Part shown: piece by piece, positions 1 to 7,788 of the stretch | Numbering within the stretch: position 1 is the stretch's first letter | Layout: the number at the start of each line of letters is the position of its first letter | Assembly: GCA_017559845.1 (NCBI GenBank) | Contig: JAFYQQ010000001.1 | Location: 1-64,000 of the forward strand | Source of the DNA: Bacteroidaceae bacterium | GTDB taxonomy: Bacteria; Bacteroidota; Bacteroidia; Bacteroidales; Bacteroidaceae | Direction of reading: 5' to 3' | DNA length: 64,000 nucleotides | Notes under the pieces: model-generated | The model's database searches: none | Told to the model about the DNA's origin: nothing | The model's input: only the letters and a program-made list of their open reading frames with translations | Translations under genes and position numbers: made by a program

Positions 1-439
1 CATTGCCGTCGTCGTCGCTGGTGACCTGCTTGATGACGTTGCCGTTGCGGTCGTAGCAGGTGATGCTGATGGCGGTCTTTGCCAGCTCGTCCTTGATTTC
101 GGTGCTGGGGGTGAAGATGACGCGTCGGCTGGTGATGAGTGCGGAGTTCACGTCCTCCACCTTCTCCACGGAGTTGCTTCTCACGCCGAAGCGCATGGTT
201 CCCAGTCCGGGCACGGCCACGCTGTGGCCCTCGGTTGCCCAGGCGCGGATCACATCGCCGATGGCTTCCCAGGCTGCGGAGATGGCGCCCTTACCGATGC
301 CGCTTCGCAGGGCGGCTTCCTGCACCACCTTCTGTTCGTTCAGGCGGCTGTACAACTCGGGCTGCATCACGAACGCCCACTTCTCGGTGCCTTTCTCAAA
401 GGCCACGTTTCTCTCGATTGCTTTGATTTTGATTGACAT
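1..439 (-). CDS. HU-like DNA-binding protein (partial, runs off left edge)
   Basis: The reverse strand is open from the ATG at 439 to base 1, giving 146 codons with no stop. The start reads MSIKIKAIERNVAFEKG. It continues with the HU/IHF-type helical segment around ISAAWEAIGDVIRAWATEGH and a beta-arm segment VAVPGLGTMRFG, the usual pattern of the Bacteroidetes HU-related family. These proteins bind and bend DNA, and this clade often sits beside VirE-N/DUF3987 genes and phage-like amidases. Here the VirE-N/DUF3987 pair lies 7 kb away beyond a defence cargo. A consensus promoter at 506-536 drives it leftward. The ending after VTSDDDGN is unknown because of the window edge. Confidence 0.85.
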   Translation of the reverse strand, partial: MSIKIKAIERNVAFEKGTEKWAFVMQPELYSRLNEQKVVQEAALRSGIGKGAISAAWEAIGDVIRAWATEGHSVAVPGLGTMRFGVRSNSVEKVEDVNSALITSRRVIFTPSTEIKDELAKTAISITCYDRNGNVIKQVTSDDDGN

Positions 440-505
440 TTTTGTTAAAGTTTAGAGTTAATGGTTTAAAGTTTAGTTTTTGGTTTGTTGGTTGGAATTC
501 CGTTA

Positions 506-536
506 CAAAGATAATGCTTTATTTTGTTATTACAAA
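506..536 (-). promoter_or_regulatory. Bacteroidetes-type promoter of the HU-like gene
   Basis: Read on the minus strand there is TTTG (536-533), a 19-nt spacer, then TATCTTTG (513-506). This matches the sigma-ABfr consensus TTTG-N19/21-TAnnTTTG. The inferred start near 499 leaves a leader of about 60 nt before the ATG at 439. Confidence 0.7.
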
Positions 537-733
537 ATAAAAAATGATTTATTTTTGCTTATTTGTAATATTTTTTTATATTCATGTCTTTTTGTGTGGT
601 ATGGGGTCTGTGAACGGCATCCAGAGGAAAAAAATACGGCCTCGCCATGCCGTAAATTTTTCCATGCCATGCGCCTGTTGGGGTGTAAAGAAATTTTGTG
701 TTGGCGATTTTTCTCTGTTCAGGAATCTTTCCG

Positions 734-741
734 TAAATTTG
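734..741 (+). promoter_or_regulatory. -7 box upstream of abiH
   Basis: TAAATTTG fits the Bacteroidetes -7 element TAnnTTTG and lies 27 nt before the ATG at 769. No good TTTG -33 box sits 19-21 nt upstream, so the promoter is weak or needs help. Confidence 0.45.
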
Positions 742-768
742 CGTTAATAAACAATAGAACTACGATAA

Positions 769-1998
769 ATGAATAGAATTATTCTCATTGGTAATGGTTT
801 TGACTTGGCCCACGGACTGCCAACAAGTTACGGAAATTTCATTGATTGGTATTGGGAACAATGGAAAAAACGCTTACAAGAAAACACTAATACTTATGAT
901 GACAAATTGCTTAGTTTCCACAACGAAGTGGGAAGAAATATAGTATTTGAGATAAACAATTATTTAGAGTATTTAAAAGGTCGACAAATACGATTATATT
1001 TGATGGAGGAGAATTCTCGTTTCTCAGTTGAAGCATGCCCATTATTGGAAGAAATCTGTACCTCTATAGAAACAAAGGGATGGGTGGATATTGAGAATAT
1101 CTACTATAACTTGTTGGTAAAATGTTCCAACTACAATGATGTTGAAGAACTCCAATCTTTGAACATTCAGTTTGCGCGTTTACAGGAACTGCTTTGCGAG
1201 TATTTAGCCTCAATACCAAAGGAGAATTTTGAGGATAACGAAAGGATAAGAAATATCATATACAGCCCTATTAATCCCAACGATGTATCGGTTGGCGGAA
1301 AACAACACATCATTGACCATGCAAATCATTGGACAGAATGTAAGGATATGGATTTTGAGTACAAAATGAATCTTTATAAAAAAGCATTAAATGAAACGAA
1401 CTATTATTATAGTAAAAAATATACAAGGGAAAAAGTTCGATTATCAGAAGCTGACCTGTATCAAACGCCAGTTAGCTACAATGCCATCCTTTTGCCCGAC
1501 AATATCATGGCACTCAACTTCAACTATACGAAATTGGCCAGCAATTACATAGAAGAAGATGGAGAATGCTTCAAAATAAACAACATTCATGGAGAACTTG
1601 ATAAGCCAGATTCTGTCATTTTCGGCTATGGCGATGACTTGGACGAGAATTACAAAAAGATATCAAACCTGAACGACAACAGGTATCTTACCAACTTTAA
1701 ATCTATAAAATACCTTGAATCTGACAGATACAGAAAAGCATTGCAGTTTATGGACGCCGCACCTTACCAAGTCTTCATTATGGGACATTCGTGCGGAAAC
1801 TCTGACCGCACGCTGCTCAACAAGCTTTTCGAACACAAGAACTGTGTGTCCGTTAAACCCTATTTTTACCAAAGGACAGGTTCGGATAATTACCTGGATA
1901 TTGTCCAAAACATATCACGCAACTTCACAGATATGAATCTGATGCGCGACAGAGTAGTGAACAAGCTATATTGTGATTGCTTTTCAGAGGAGCATTAA
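769..1998 (+). CDS. AbiH-family abortive infection protein
   Basis: 409 aa. The N terminus carries the AbiH signature ILIGNGFDLAHGLPTSY (residues 4-20), which resembles a nucleotide-binding loop. The C-terminal half carries FNYTKLASNYI, then NNIHGE and IFGYGDD, and IMGHSCGNSDRTLLNKLFEH, all typical of this family. AbiH proteins (first known from lactococcal plasmids) abort phage infection by an unsettled mechanism. The length is normal for the family and the frame is intact. The gene is AT-richer than the restriction-modification genes that follow, which suggests separate acquisition. It has its own -7 box and stem-loops after the stop, so it is probably a single-gene unit. Family assignment is firm; anti-phage activity in this host is inference. 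Confidence 0.9.
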   Translation: MNRIILIGNGFDLAHGLPTSYGNFIDWYWEQWKKRLQENTNTYDDKLLSFHNEVGRNIVFEINNYLEYLKGRQIRLYLMEENSRFSVEACPLLEEICTSIETKGWVDIENIYYNLLVKCSNYNDVEELQSLNIQFARLQELLCEYLASIPKENFEDNERIRNIIYSPINPNDVSVGGKQHIIDHANHWTECKDMDFEYKMNLYKKALNETNYYYSKKYTREKVRLSEADLYQTPVSYNAILLPDNIMALNFNYTKLASNYIEEDGECFKINNIHGELDKPDSVIFGYGDDLDENYKKISNLNDNRYLTNFKSIKYLESDRYRKALQFMDAAPYQVFIMGHSCGNSDRTLLNKLFEHKNCVSVKPYFYQRTGSDNYLDIVQNISRNFTDMNLMRDRVVNKLYCDCFSEEH

Positions 1999-2120
1999 CG
2001 CATGGACTAAATAATATCTGCTTTGGAGTGCCAGATTGAAAGCCTTTTGCATTTTTGTGTTTTTGTGTTTTTGTGAAAACAAGTGTGTGCCTATATATTA
2101 TATATTCATTATTCATTAAA

Positions 2121-2197
2121 TATTTAATGATTAAATAAGGTGTACCCCTTCAGCCCCTTATTTTTGCGTTTTACAAAAATGCAAAAATGCAAAGGGG
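2121..2197. terminator. Stem-loops after abiH
   Basis: A perfect palindrome TATTTAA-TGA-TTAAATA lies at 2121-2137. A second inverted pair, CCCCTT..TTTTTGC at 2154-2167 against GCAAAAA..GCAAAGGGG ending at 2197, follows it. Together they separate abiH from the restriction-modification promoter. A terminator role is inferred, because the T-tract is not classical. Confidence 0.4.
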
Positions 2198-2216
2198 TGA
2201 AAGATTTCCCTTATTC

Positions 2217-2248
2217 TTTGTTTAACTCGGAATCTTTTGTTATCTTTG
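2217..2248 (+). promoter_or_regulatory. Promoter of the restriction-modification operon
   Basis: TTTG at 2217-2220, a 20-nt spacer, and TATCTTTG at 2241-2248 give a full Bacteroidetes consensus. The inferred start near 2255 leaves about 33 nt of leader before the endonuclease ATG at 2288. Confidence 0.75.
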
Positions 2249-2287
2249 TGGTGTAAAATTCAGACCTCATTATTCTAAAAAACTGAT

Positions 2288-3769
2288 ATGGAAGCAACAA
2301 AGGCATCTGCAAGGATTTTTACAAGGCAGGAAATTGAGGGTCTGCTTGCTGCGTCTGTCGGAAAGACATTGGAGCAAGTGGACAAGGCCGGCCTTTTTGC
2401 CAGTCTCCAGGGCAAGTTGAAGGTGACGGGAATTGCGGGAGATGTCATTGAAATCTCCGTATTGGGTTGTGGCAGGGATTCCAAACAGGAACCGGACATT
2501 GTTGTGGATGATGTGCTGGTGGAACTGAAGACCACGGGACTGGTAAAGCCCAAGAAGAAGGATTCTCCTTACCTGTACGAATGCAAGGAGCCAGTCAGCA
2601 TTACGGCCGTTTCCATTCCCGTCATTGTTAATGAGATGTTTGAAACGTCCAATTTCTGGCACAAGCTGGCTCATGTCTTATGGGTGTATTACTGGTACAA
2701 TTCGCCCGTTACGGTGAAGCTGGACGGATACCGGAATTTTCCCATCCTTGGATACCAGTTCTATGAGTTTGATGAGACAGACCGCCTGCGCCTGAGGCAG
2801 GACTGGCTCTTGGTTCGCAATTTCCTTCAGAAGATTCACCATATTTATCCTACACAGGCAGAACGTGAAGCGCAATATCCGCGTCTGTCAAGCGAGCTGC
2901 GGGGGAAACTGATGCTGATTGATACGGCACCGAAATACCCAAACCCTCCGCGTTTCCGTTTGAAGCGCACCTTCGCAACGGTCATTGCCAATGCGTATTT
3001 TTCAAGGGTAAAGCTTGAAAAACTGGCCAATCCCATCACCAGATATGCAGAAATTGATGCCAAATGTACGGAACTTACAACCCTTTATGCCGGAAAAACT
3101 TTTGCAGAGATTGCTTCATCGCTTGATGTGCCGTTGGGCAATGCCAAGAACTTTGCCGAACTGGTTGTCCTAAGAATGTTCGGGAGCAATGCCGGCAGCC
3201 TCAACAAGATAGAGGATTTTGTAAAAATCGGTCTGATTGCAAAAAGTCTACCGCTGAAGCATACGGGCGCTCCCAAGGAGGCCATGAAGATGTTTATGCC
3301 CGACTTTGAGGAATGGGCCGGCGAGGAGTCTTTTGAAGAATCGTTCATGCGCAGTTATTTTTCAGAACACCAGTTTCTTTTCATTGTCTATCAATACAGG
3401 GACAGGGCAGACAAGAACCCGCAAACCATAGAGTTTGCAGGATTCAAGCGGGTGGTTGTATCGGACGATTTCATTGAAACACAAGTGAGGAACTGCTGGG
3501 CGGAGGTGCATTCGCTCATCAACGAGAACCGTCTGGAAATAGTAAAGAGATTCGGCAAGGACGGCAAGCCCGTCATCAACCGCAAGAGCGGAGTGCAGCA
3601 AGAGTCGCCCAACTTTCCGAAGGAAATTGAATGTGATGTTTTTCTGAGAGGAAGCGCTAAAGACTCAAGCGACAAGAACAAGACCCTTGAAATAAACGGC
3701 CTGAGAATGTTGCCACAGGAAATTTGGCTTTCAAAACGTGCCACGATGGATTTTTATCAAAATCAATAA
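2288..3769 (+). CDS. Sau3AI-like type II restriction endonuclease (MutH fold)
   Basis: 493 aa, very close to the length of Sau3AI. The N-terminal MutH/Sau3AI domain shows a PD-(D/E)XK site: D70 in EPDIVV, then E79 and K81 in VELKTTGL. The segment after it, FETSNFWHKLAHVLWVYYW, is the FETSxF region seen in Sau3AI and MutH relatives. The second half (about residues 230-493) would correspond to the catalytically silent second MutH-like domain of Sau3AI, which acts as an allosteric DNA-binding half. The Sau3AI family cuts at GATC; that this enzyme does so is inference. The cognate methyltransferase starts 13 nt downstream, so the two are co-transcribed with the nuclease first, an order that needs control of nuclease expression on entry into a new host. 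Confidence 0.88.
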   Translation: MEATKASARIFTRQEIEGLLAASVGKTLEQVDKAGLFASLQGKLKVTGIAGDVIEISVLGCGRDSKQEPDIVVDDVLVELKTTGLVKPKKKDSPYLYECKEPVSITAVSIPVIVNEMFETSNFWHKLAHVLWVYYWYNSPVTVKLDGYRNFPILGYQFYEFDETDRLRLRQDWLLVRNFLQKIHHIYPTQAEREAQYPRLSSELRGKLMLIDTAPKYPNPPRFRLKRTFATVIANAYFSRVKLEKLANPITRYAEIDAKCTELTTLYAGKTFAEIASSLDVPLGNAKNFAELVVLRMFGSNAGSLNKIEDFVKIGLIAKSLPLKHTGAPKEAMKMFMPDFEEWAGEESFEESFMRSYFSEHQFLFIVYQYRDRADKNPQTIEFAGFKRVVVSDDFIETQVRNCWAEVHSLINENRLEIVKRFGKDGKPVINRKSGVQQESPNFPKEIECDVFLRGSAKDSSDKNKTLEINGLRMLPQEIWLSKRATMDFYQNQ

Positions 3770-3782
3770 AAGTAACGGATTT

Positions 3783-5516
3783 ATGCAGACATATAACAAA
3801 CATATACGGGTAGTGGAACTTTTTGCCGGTGTGGGCGGATTCCGCATCGGATTGGAGGGGGCTTCCGATGCCTTTGACACCATTTGGAACAACCAATGGG
3901 AGCCGTCCACTGTCCATCAGGACGCATCCATCGTGTACAAGGCCCGCTTCGGGGTTAGAGGCCACTCTAACAAGGATATCAATACGGTGGCTACGGAAGA
4001 CATTCCAGACCATGACCTCTTGGTGGGTGGATTCCCCTGTCAAGACTATTCCGTGGCGGCTTCGCTCAGCCGCTCTGGAGGCATAGAAGGCAAGAAAGGC
4101 GTGCTGTGGTGGCAGATTTACCGCATCTTGAAGGAGAAGGCCGACAAGCGTCCCTCATACATATTCTTTGAGAACGTAGACCGCCTGCTCAACTCCCCGG
4201 CCACACAGCGTGGGCGCGACTTTGCCATCATTCTGGCCTCCTTGTCCGACCTTGGCTATATGGTTGAATGGCGCATCATCAATGCCGCCGACTACGGCAT
4301 GCCACAGCGCCGCCGCCGTACTTATATCGTGGGCTATCGCAAGGAGTCGGCAGTAGCCCGGCAGATAGAAACCATGCCCGATTGGGTCAAGTATGAAGGA
4401 GTGTTGGCCAAGGCTTTTCCGTTTGAACCGAAAAATGGCACATTGTCCCAGTTTGTCATTGAAGGCAGCATCCCCGAAGTCTCGGCCGAATTCAACAAAG
4501 GCAGAAAAGAAAGCCCCTTCGGAAATGCCGGCCTCATGGTGGACCGCGAGGTCTATTCCGTAGATGCCGTGCCTGTCTACAAAGGCCCTTGTCAAACTTT
4601 GGGCGGCAATCTTGTGAACGAGGAACTGGTCCCCGAAGAATTCTTTATCCCTGAGGCGGAGCTGCCAAAATGGCAATACGAGAAAGGCGCGAAGAAGATA
4701 AACCGCACGTCGAAGGAAGGCTTCCAATATGTTTTCTCCGAAGGTGGAATGGCATTCCCCGACCATCTGGACAAACCTTCGCGCACAATGATTACGGGCG
4801 AAGGCGGAAGCGCCCCTTCACGTTTCAAGCATGTGGTGAAAACCCCATCGGGACGCTATCGCCGTCTGATTCCCCTGGAACTGGAACGCCTCAATATGTT
4901 TCCGGACAACCATACCTGTCACTCTCAGGTGTCGGACGGCCGCCGGGCCTTCCTCATGGGAAATGCGCTCGTCTGCGGCATAGTGGAACAGATTGGCAAG
5001 AGCCTCTACCGCTTCATCTATGGCGAAGAACCCGTAACCTCCAAACCCATCTATACGCAACGCGACTCGCAGCCCATGCTCAGCCTTGACCTCTTTGCTG
5101 AAGATAAGGAGAATATCGTGGTGAATGTGCCCAAGAAGAAATACACGCTGGAAAAGACAAGGCATCTGCTCATAGGGCTGGTGAAGAAGGACAATGAGGA
5201 CTACTTCCTGGACATGACACCCACAAAGGTTTACTATACCGGCAAGACACGCTCGTTCCCGTCCACCATCGCACTGAACAAGCTATACTATTTCATGCCC
5301 TATATCAAGGGGAAGGGCGTGCGCGACCTGTATCTGATCCGAATCGCACGCATTGGCAACAAGGCCGAAATCCACCCCAATAGCTGTGACCGGGAACCCC
5401 GTCTGGTCTTCGACCTTGAATACATGGAAAGTCTGCCCGAATACAAAATGTTGAGGCCGAACATATTCAACGCATACAGGGACACCGTGTTGGGGAAAGT
5501 ATTTGGGGATGAGTGA
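3783..5516 (+). CDS. DNA (cytosine-5) methyltransferase of the Sau3AI-like system
   Basis: 577 aa from the ATG at 3783. An in-frame start at 3738 would lie inside the endonuclease gene and is rejected. Canonical m5C motifs are visible: motif I FAGVGGFRIGLE (residues 14-25), motif IV GGFPCQDYS with catalytic Cys86, motif VI FFENVDRLL with Glu130, motif VIII PQRRRRTYIVGYR, and C-terminal RRLIPLELERLNMFP and GNALVCGIVEQIGKSLY (motifs IX and X). It protects host DNA from the upstream nuclease. It is clearly longer than M.Sau3AI (about 410 aa). After motif X some 150 residues follow, from about TSKPIYTQRDSQPML to the end, a globular-looking tail with no catalytic motif I recognise. Confidence 0.93.
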   Translation: MQTYNKHIRVVELFAGVGGFRIGLEGASDAFDTIWNNQWEPSTVHQDASIVYKARFGVRGHSNKDINTVATEDIPDHDLLVGGFPCQDYSVAASLSRSGGIEGKKGVLWWQIYRILKEKADKRPSYIFFENVDRLLNSPATQRGRDFAIILASLSDLGYMVEWRIINAADYGMPQRRRRTYIVGYRKESAVARQIETMPDWVKYEGVLAKAFPFEPKNGTLSQFVIEGSIPEVSAEFNKGRKESPFGNAGLMVDREVYSVDAVPVYKGPCQTLGGNLVNEELVPEEFFIPEAELPKWQYEKGAKKINRTSKEGFQYVFSEGGMAFPDHLDKPSRTMITGEGGSAPSRFKHVVKTPSGRYRRLIPLELERLNMFPDNHTCHSQVSDGRRAFLMGNALVCGIVEQIGKSLYRFIYGEEPVTSKPIYTQRDSQPMLSLDLFAEDKENIVVNVPKKKYTLEKTRHLLIGLVKKDNEDYFLDMTPTKVYYTGKTRSFPSTIALNKLYYFMPYIKGKGVRDLYLIRIARIGNKAEIHPNSCDREPRLVFDLEYMESLPEYKMLRPNIFNAYRDTVLGKVFGDE

Positions 5517-5569
5517 AAAAGACTGCCCGAAACCATTACCATCCAAAAAACATTAAAAGAAGAACTTCC

Positions 5570-6427
5570 ATGAAAGCCTTGACGCAAAAAGAGATGCAGG
5601 AGATGCTTACCATGCTCACGCTGTCGGGAATGTGCCCGATGGTGTGCGATACGGCTGTGCCCTATTACGAGGCGAATGTGCCGGCCGGAGTGCCAGCCGA
5701 CCTGGGCGATGTGGAGAGGGGCGACTATATCATGCTGCCTCGCGAGCTGGTGGGCATGAGCCCAACGGTGGTGGTGAATGTCAGGGGAGACTCCATGAAG
5801 GATGCAGGCATAGAGGAGGGTGACCGCCTGGAACTCAGACTGACGGATTGTGCCAGGGATGGGGACATTGTGGTGGCCTGCATTGATGGGGAGAGCACGG
5901 TGAAATCTTACTTTGTGGACGAGAACGGATGCCAGTGGCTGGTACCCAGCAACGATGCCTACGATGCCATCTGCCTGACGGAGGATATGCAGGTACACAT
6001 TGTGGGCGTGGTGGTGAACCATATAAAGAAATGTCCGCGCACATCTTGGAACAACTGCATGAAGAGCATTCGCCGCACCAAGGGCAAGCTGGGCAGCCGC
6101 ACACCCTCCAAGGAGAAGATGGAAAGGACCATCCTGCGCGTGGCGGGCGAGGTGAAGCACGGAAGGCAGTGGTTTGCGGTGTACCGTTCCATGGTGGACA
6201 AGGGCGGGCTGACGGAAGGAGCCTTCAGCGAATTCTGCGAGGCGGTGGCACGCATTGTGCCCGAGCACGGACATCTGCCCAACGCTGTGGAACTGAGAAG
6301 GCTTTCCGTACAGAGTTTCCGTAAGTCGGCCTCGTTGTGGGAACGCGGCGATGCGCCAGTCTCCGGCAGCCGATATGACGATTATCTGCGTTTGGCCAGG
6401 CTCACGGCTGCCGAATTGGTAAAGTGA
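5570..6427 (+). CDS. S24-family LexA/CI-like peptidase or repressor
   Basis: 285 aa from the ATG at 5570, preceded by an AGAAG-rich stretch. An upstream GTG at 5513 overlaps the methyltransferase stop and is less likely. Residues 60-140 form an S24 domain with catalytic Ser75 in RGDSMKDAG and Lys112 in ESTVKSYF, the serine-lysine dyad used by LexA, UmuD and CI-type repressors for self-cleavage. The first 30 residues (KEMQEMLTMLTLSG) are too short for a clear helix-turn-helix. The C-terminal 110 residues are basic (IRRTKGKLGSRTPSKEKMER) and of unknown fold. It follows the methyltransferase by 53 nt in the same direction. It could control the restriction-modification unit or respond to DNA damage; neither is shown. 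Confidence 0.75.
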   Translation: MKALTQKEMQEMLTMLTLSGMCPMVCDTAVPYYEANVPAGVPADLGDVERGDYIMLPRELVGMSPTVVVNVRGDSMKDAGIEEGDRLELRLTDCARDGDIVVACIDGESTVKSYFVDENGCQWLVPSNDAYDAICLTEDMQVHIVGVVVNHIKKCPRTSWNNCMKSIRRTKGKLGSRTPSKEKMERTILRVAGEVKHGRQWFAVYRSMVDKGGLTEGAFSEFCEAVARIVPEHGHLPNAVELRRLSVQSFRKSASLWERGDAPVSGSRYDDYLRLARLTAAELVK

Positions 6428-6432
6428 GGGGG

Positions 6433-6540
6433 AAAACTCCCCATAAAACTCCCGAAAACTCCCGAAAACTCCCATGAAAAACGGCCTTTTTAGGGGAAAA
6501 CTCCCATAAAAGGCAACTTCTCTACATGAAACTCCCATAA
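6433..6540 (+). repeat. Cluster of AAACTCCC direct repeats
   Basis: Six copies of AAACTCCC, mostly AAAACTCCC followed by G or AT, occur within about 110 bases after the S24 gene. The first four are nearly regular at 10-11 nt spacing. They lie in non-coding DNA just before the -7 box at 6587. They could be an operator array or a slippage product. Confidence 0.6.
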
Positions 6541-6586
6541 ACTCTACACGGGCTGTAAATTCCTCCCGCCTGGCTCATTTGTGTCG

Positions 6587-6638
6587 TAACTTTGCATCAT
6601 CGGAACAGGGAAATAGCCCTTCCGGTGATGTTCTTTTT
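6587..6638 (+). promoter_or_regulatory. -7 box followed directly by a terminator-like hairpin
   Basis: TAACTTTG at 6587-6594 fits a Bacteroidetes -7 element, without a good -33 box. It is followed at once by a long hairpin, CATCATCGGAA..GGG (6595-6610) with CCCTTCCGGTGATG (6617-6630), then TTCTTTTTT. The hairpin may terminate S24 transcription, or attenuate transcription into 6718-7371. Confidence 0.45.
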
Positions 6639-6717
6639 TGAGTTGCAACGAAAAGGGAATAATTTGTTTAACACACTAAATGACAGGTCAAAAAGGATGG
6701 CCTTTAGAAAGAGAAAA

Positions 6718-7005
6718 ATGATACTGGTAACCAAAATCAAAATGATTGGCAAGATGAGCAACGGAGTGTCCGAACGGACGGGAAACGACTGGCGGGTACT
6801 GACTGTGCTGCTGGAGTGGACAGAAGCCGAGGTTGTGAACCGCATCTGGGGCACGCTCTTCAATGAAAGGGTGGACGAATTTGAGAATAGCGGGCTCAAG
6901 ACGGGCGACGAATGTTTGGTGGAAGTCTCTTTCTCTACACGCTGTTTCCGCACAGGGTATTGCAAGAATGACATCAACATTATTAACATCAAAAAGAAAG
7001 ACTGA
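6718..7005 (+). CDS. Small protein, possible OB-fold (DUF3127-like)
   Basis: 95 aa from the ATG at 6718, which follows a purine stretch GAAAGAGAAAA. An in-frame ATG at 6697 would add MAFRKRK. The body alternates beta-like segments (VTKIKMIGKMSNGVSERTGNDWRV, LTVLLEW, CLVEVSFSTRCF) in a way that recalls the small OB-fold single-strand-binding-like DUF3127 proteins of Bacteroidetes. The match is by eye and weak. It sits 3 nt before the next gene and is presumably co-transcribed with it. Function unknown. Confidence 0.5.
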   Translation: MILVTKIKMIGKMSNGVSERTGNDWRVLTVLLEWTEAEVVNRIWGTLFNERVDEFENSGLKTGDECLVEVSFSTRCFRTGYCKNDINIINIKKKD

Positions 7006-7008
7006 CGT

Positions 7009-7371
7009 ATGAACAAGACAAACAAGACCATAAAAGCAAGCATCAAAATGAGCATGAAGAACAAACTGGAAACAGGCCACAGCACCAGAGGGAACATGCT
7101 GCGCAAGGGTGAACTGGAATATGTCTTCACCGAAGACAACTGGGAAGGCAGGAGAAGAAGTCTGCAAGTTCACCATTCGGCCAACCTGCGCATAGTACAC
7201 CATCCCGATGGGTATTACCGTATCTGCATAAAGGTGGCGGACGAACTGATACACCACGGAGCAGCGCCCCTCATACGGGAAAGGGCGGAAAAGGCTATCA
7301 GTGTGCTGGAGAACAGAAGAGATTCGGTGCAGATACAGTTAGGGTTCATAATTTTGCCTAAATCGGCGTAG
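7009..7371 (+). CDS. Small basic protein of unknown function
   Basis: 120 aa. The first 30 residues are very basic and repetitive (MNKTNKTIKASIKMSMKNK). The rest is a mixed alpha/beta region (LEYVFTEDNWEGRRRSLQVHH, YYRICIKVADELIHHG). An internal Met in MSMKNK could be the true start. I do not recognise the family. It follows the gene at 6718-7005 with a 3-nt gap, and a 400-nt palindrome-rich region comes after it. Confidence 0.5.
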   Translation: MNKTNKTIKASIKMSMKNKLETGHSTRGNMLRKGELEYVFTEDNWEGRRRSLQVHHSANLRIVHHPDGYYRICIKVADELIHHGAAPLIRERAEKAISVLENRRDSVQIQLGFIILPKSA

Positions 7372-7380
7372 TCCTTTTCA

Positions 7381-7680
7381 TTGTTAGCTGTTGGCTGCAT
7401 AAAAAAGCGTCTGAAAGACGGGATGCCGAAGGCGAATAGCCGCGGACTTTTAAGTCCGTGGGGATAAAGGGAAGAATATATATGGCGTCTGTAAAGACGC
7501 GGAACGGCAACGTGTCCGAGGACTTAAAAGTCCATCGGTATTGAAATCCCCGTCTTTGCAGACGCCCTTTAATAATGAGGACTTCTTGTCTTCCACGGGT
7601 TTGAAAACCCGCGGCTATTTAACTTCGCGTCTTTCAGACGCCTAATAGCTAACAGCCAATAGCTAACTGCCAAAAGCCAA
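7381..7680. repeat. Palindrome cluster (REP/BIME-like) of about 300 bp
   Basis: The intergenic region 7372-7788 has no credible gene but holds at least seven short perfect or near-perfect palindromes. These are CGTCT-GAA-AGACG (7408-7420), CGGACTT-TT-AAGTCCG (7443-7458), GCGTCT-GTAA-AGACGC (7485-7500), CCGAgGACTTaaAAGTCcaTCGG (7516-7538), CGTCT-TTGC-AGACG (7551-7564), CGGGTTT-GA-AAACCCG (7596-7611) and GCGTCT-TTC-AGACGC (7627-7641). Outer arms TTAGCTGTTGGCT (7384-7396) and AGCTAACAGCCAATAGCTAA (7647-7666) are roughly inverted to each other. Confidence 0.75.
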
Positions 7681-7788
7681 GGTAAAAGAAAGAATCAGAC
7701 ATAAGTTCATAAGAGCGTAGGCCAAAACTCAAAAAATATGTTCTTTTGTTCTTCTGTCGAAACCTCTAAACTCTAAACAAAAAGCAAA

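Larger units (their letters stand above)
440..768. other. Divergent intergenic region between HU-like gene and abiH
   Basis: 329 bases without a credible gene. It holds the leftward promoter at 506-536, a short hairpin TACGGC-ctcgccat-GCCGTA at 635-654 followed by AATTTTT, and a rightward -7 box at 734-741. The DNA is AT-rich in the first half. Short frames across it start with no recognisable protein and are ignored. Confidence 0.6.

Noticed and set aside
3738..3782. Upstream start of the methyltransferase inside the endonuclease gene
   Set aside because: The extra residues (MPRWIFIKINKSNGF) come from the overlapping end of the endonuclease; the ATG at 3783 places motif I at the usual distance from the N terminus.
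5300..6538. 412-codon open frame on the minus strand opposite the methyltransferase end and S24 gene
   Set aside because: Antisense to two well-supported genes; composition (many His, Arg, Ser) is typical of a shadow frame.
7381..7680. CRISPR array
   Set aside because: The repeats are palindromes of differing sequence with no constant repeat-spacer period, and no cas genes are present.
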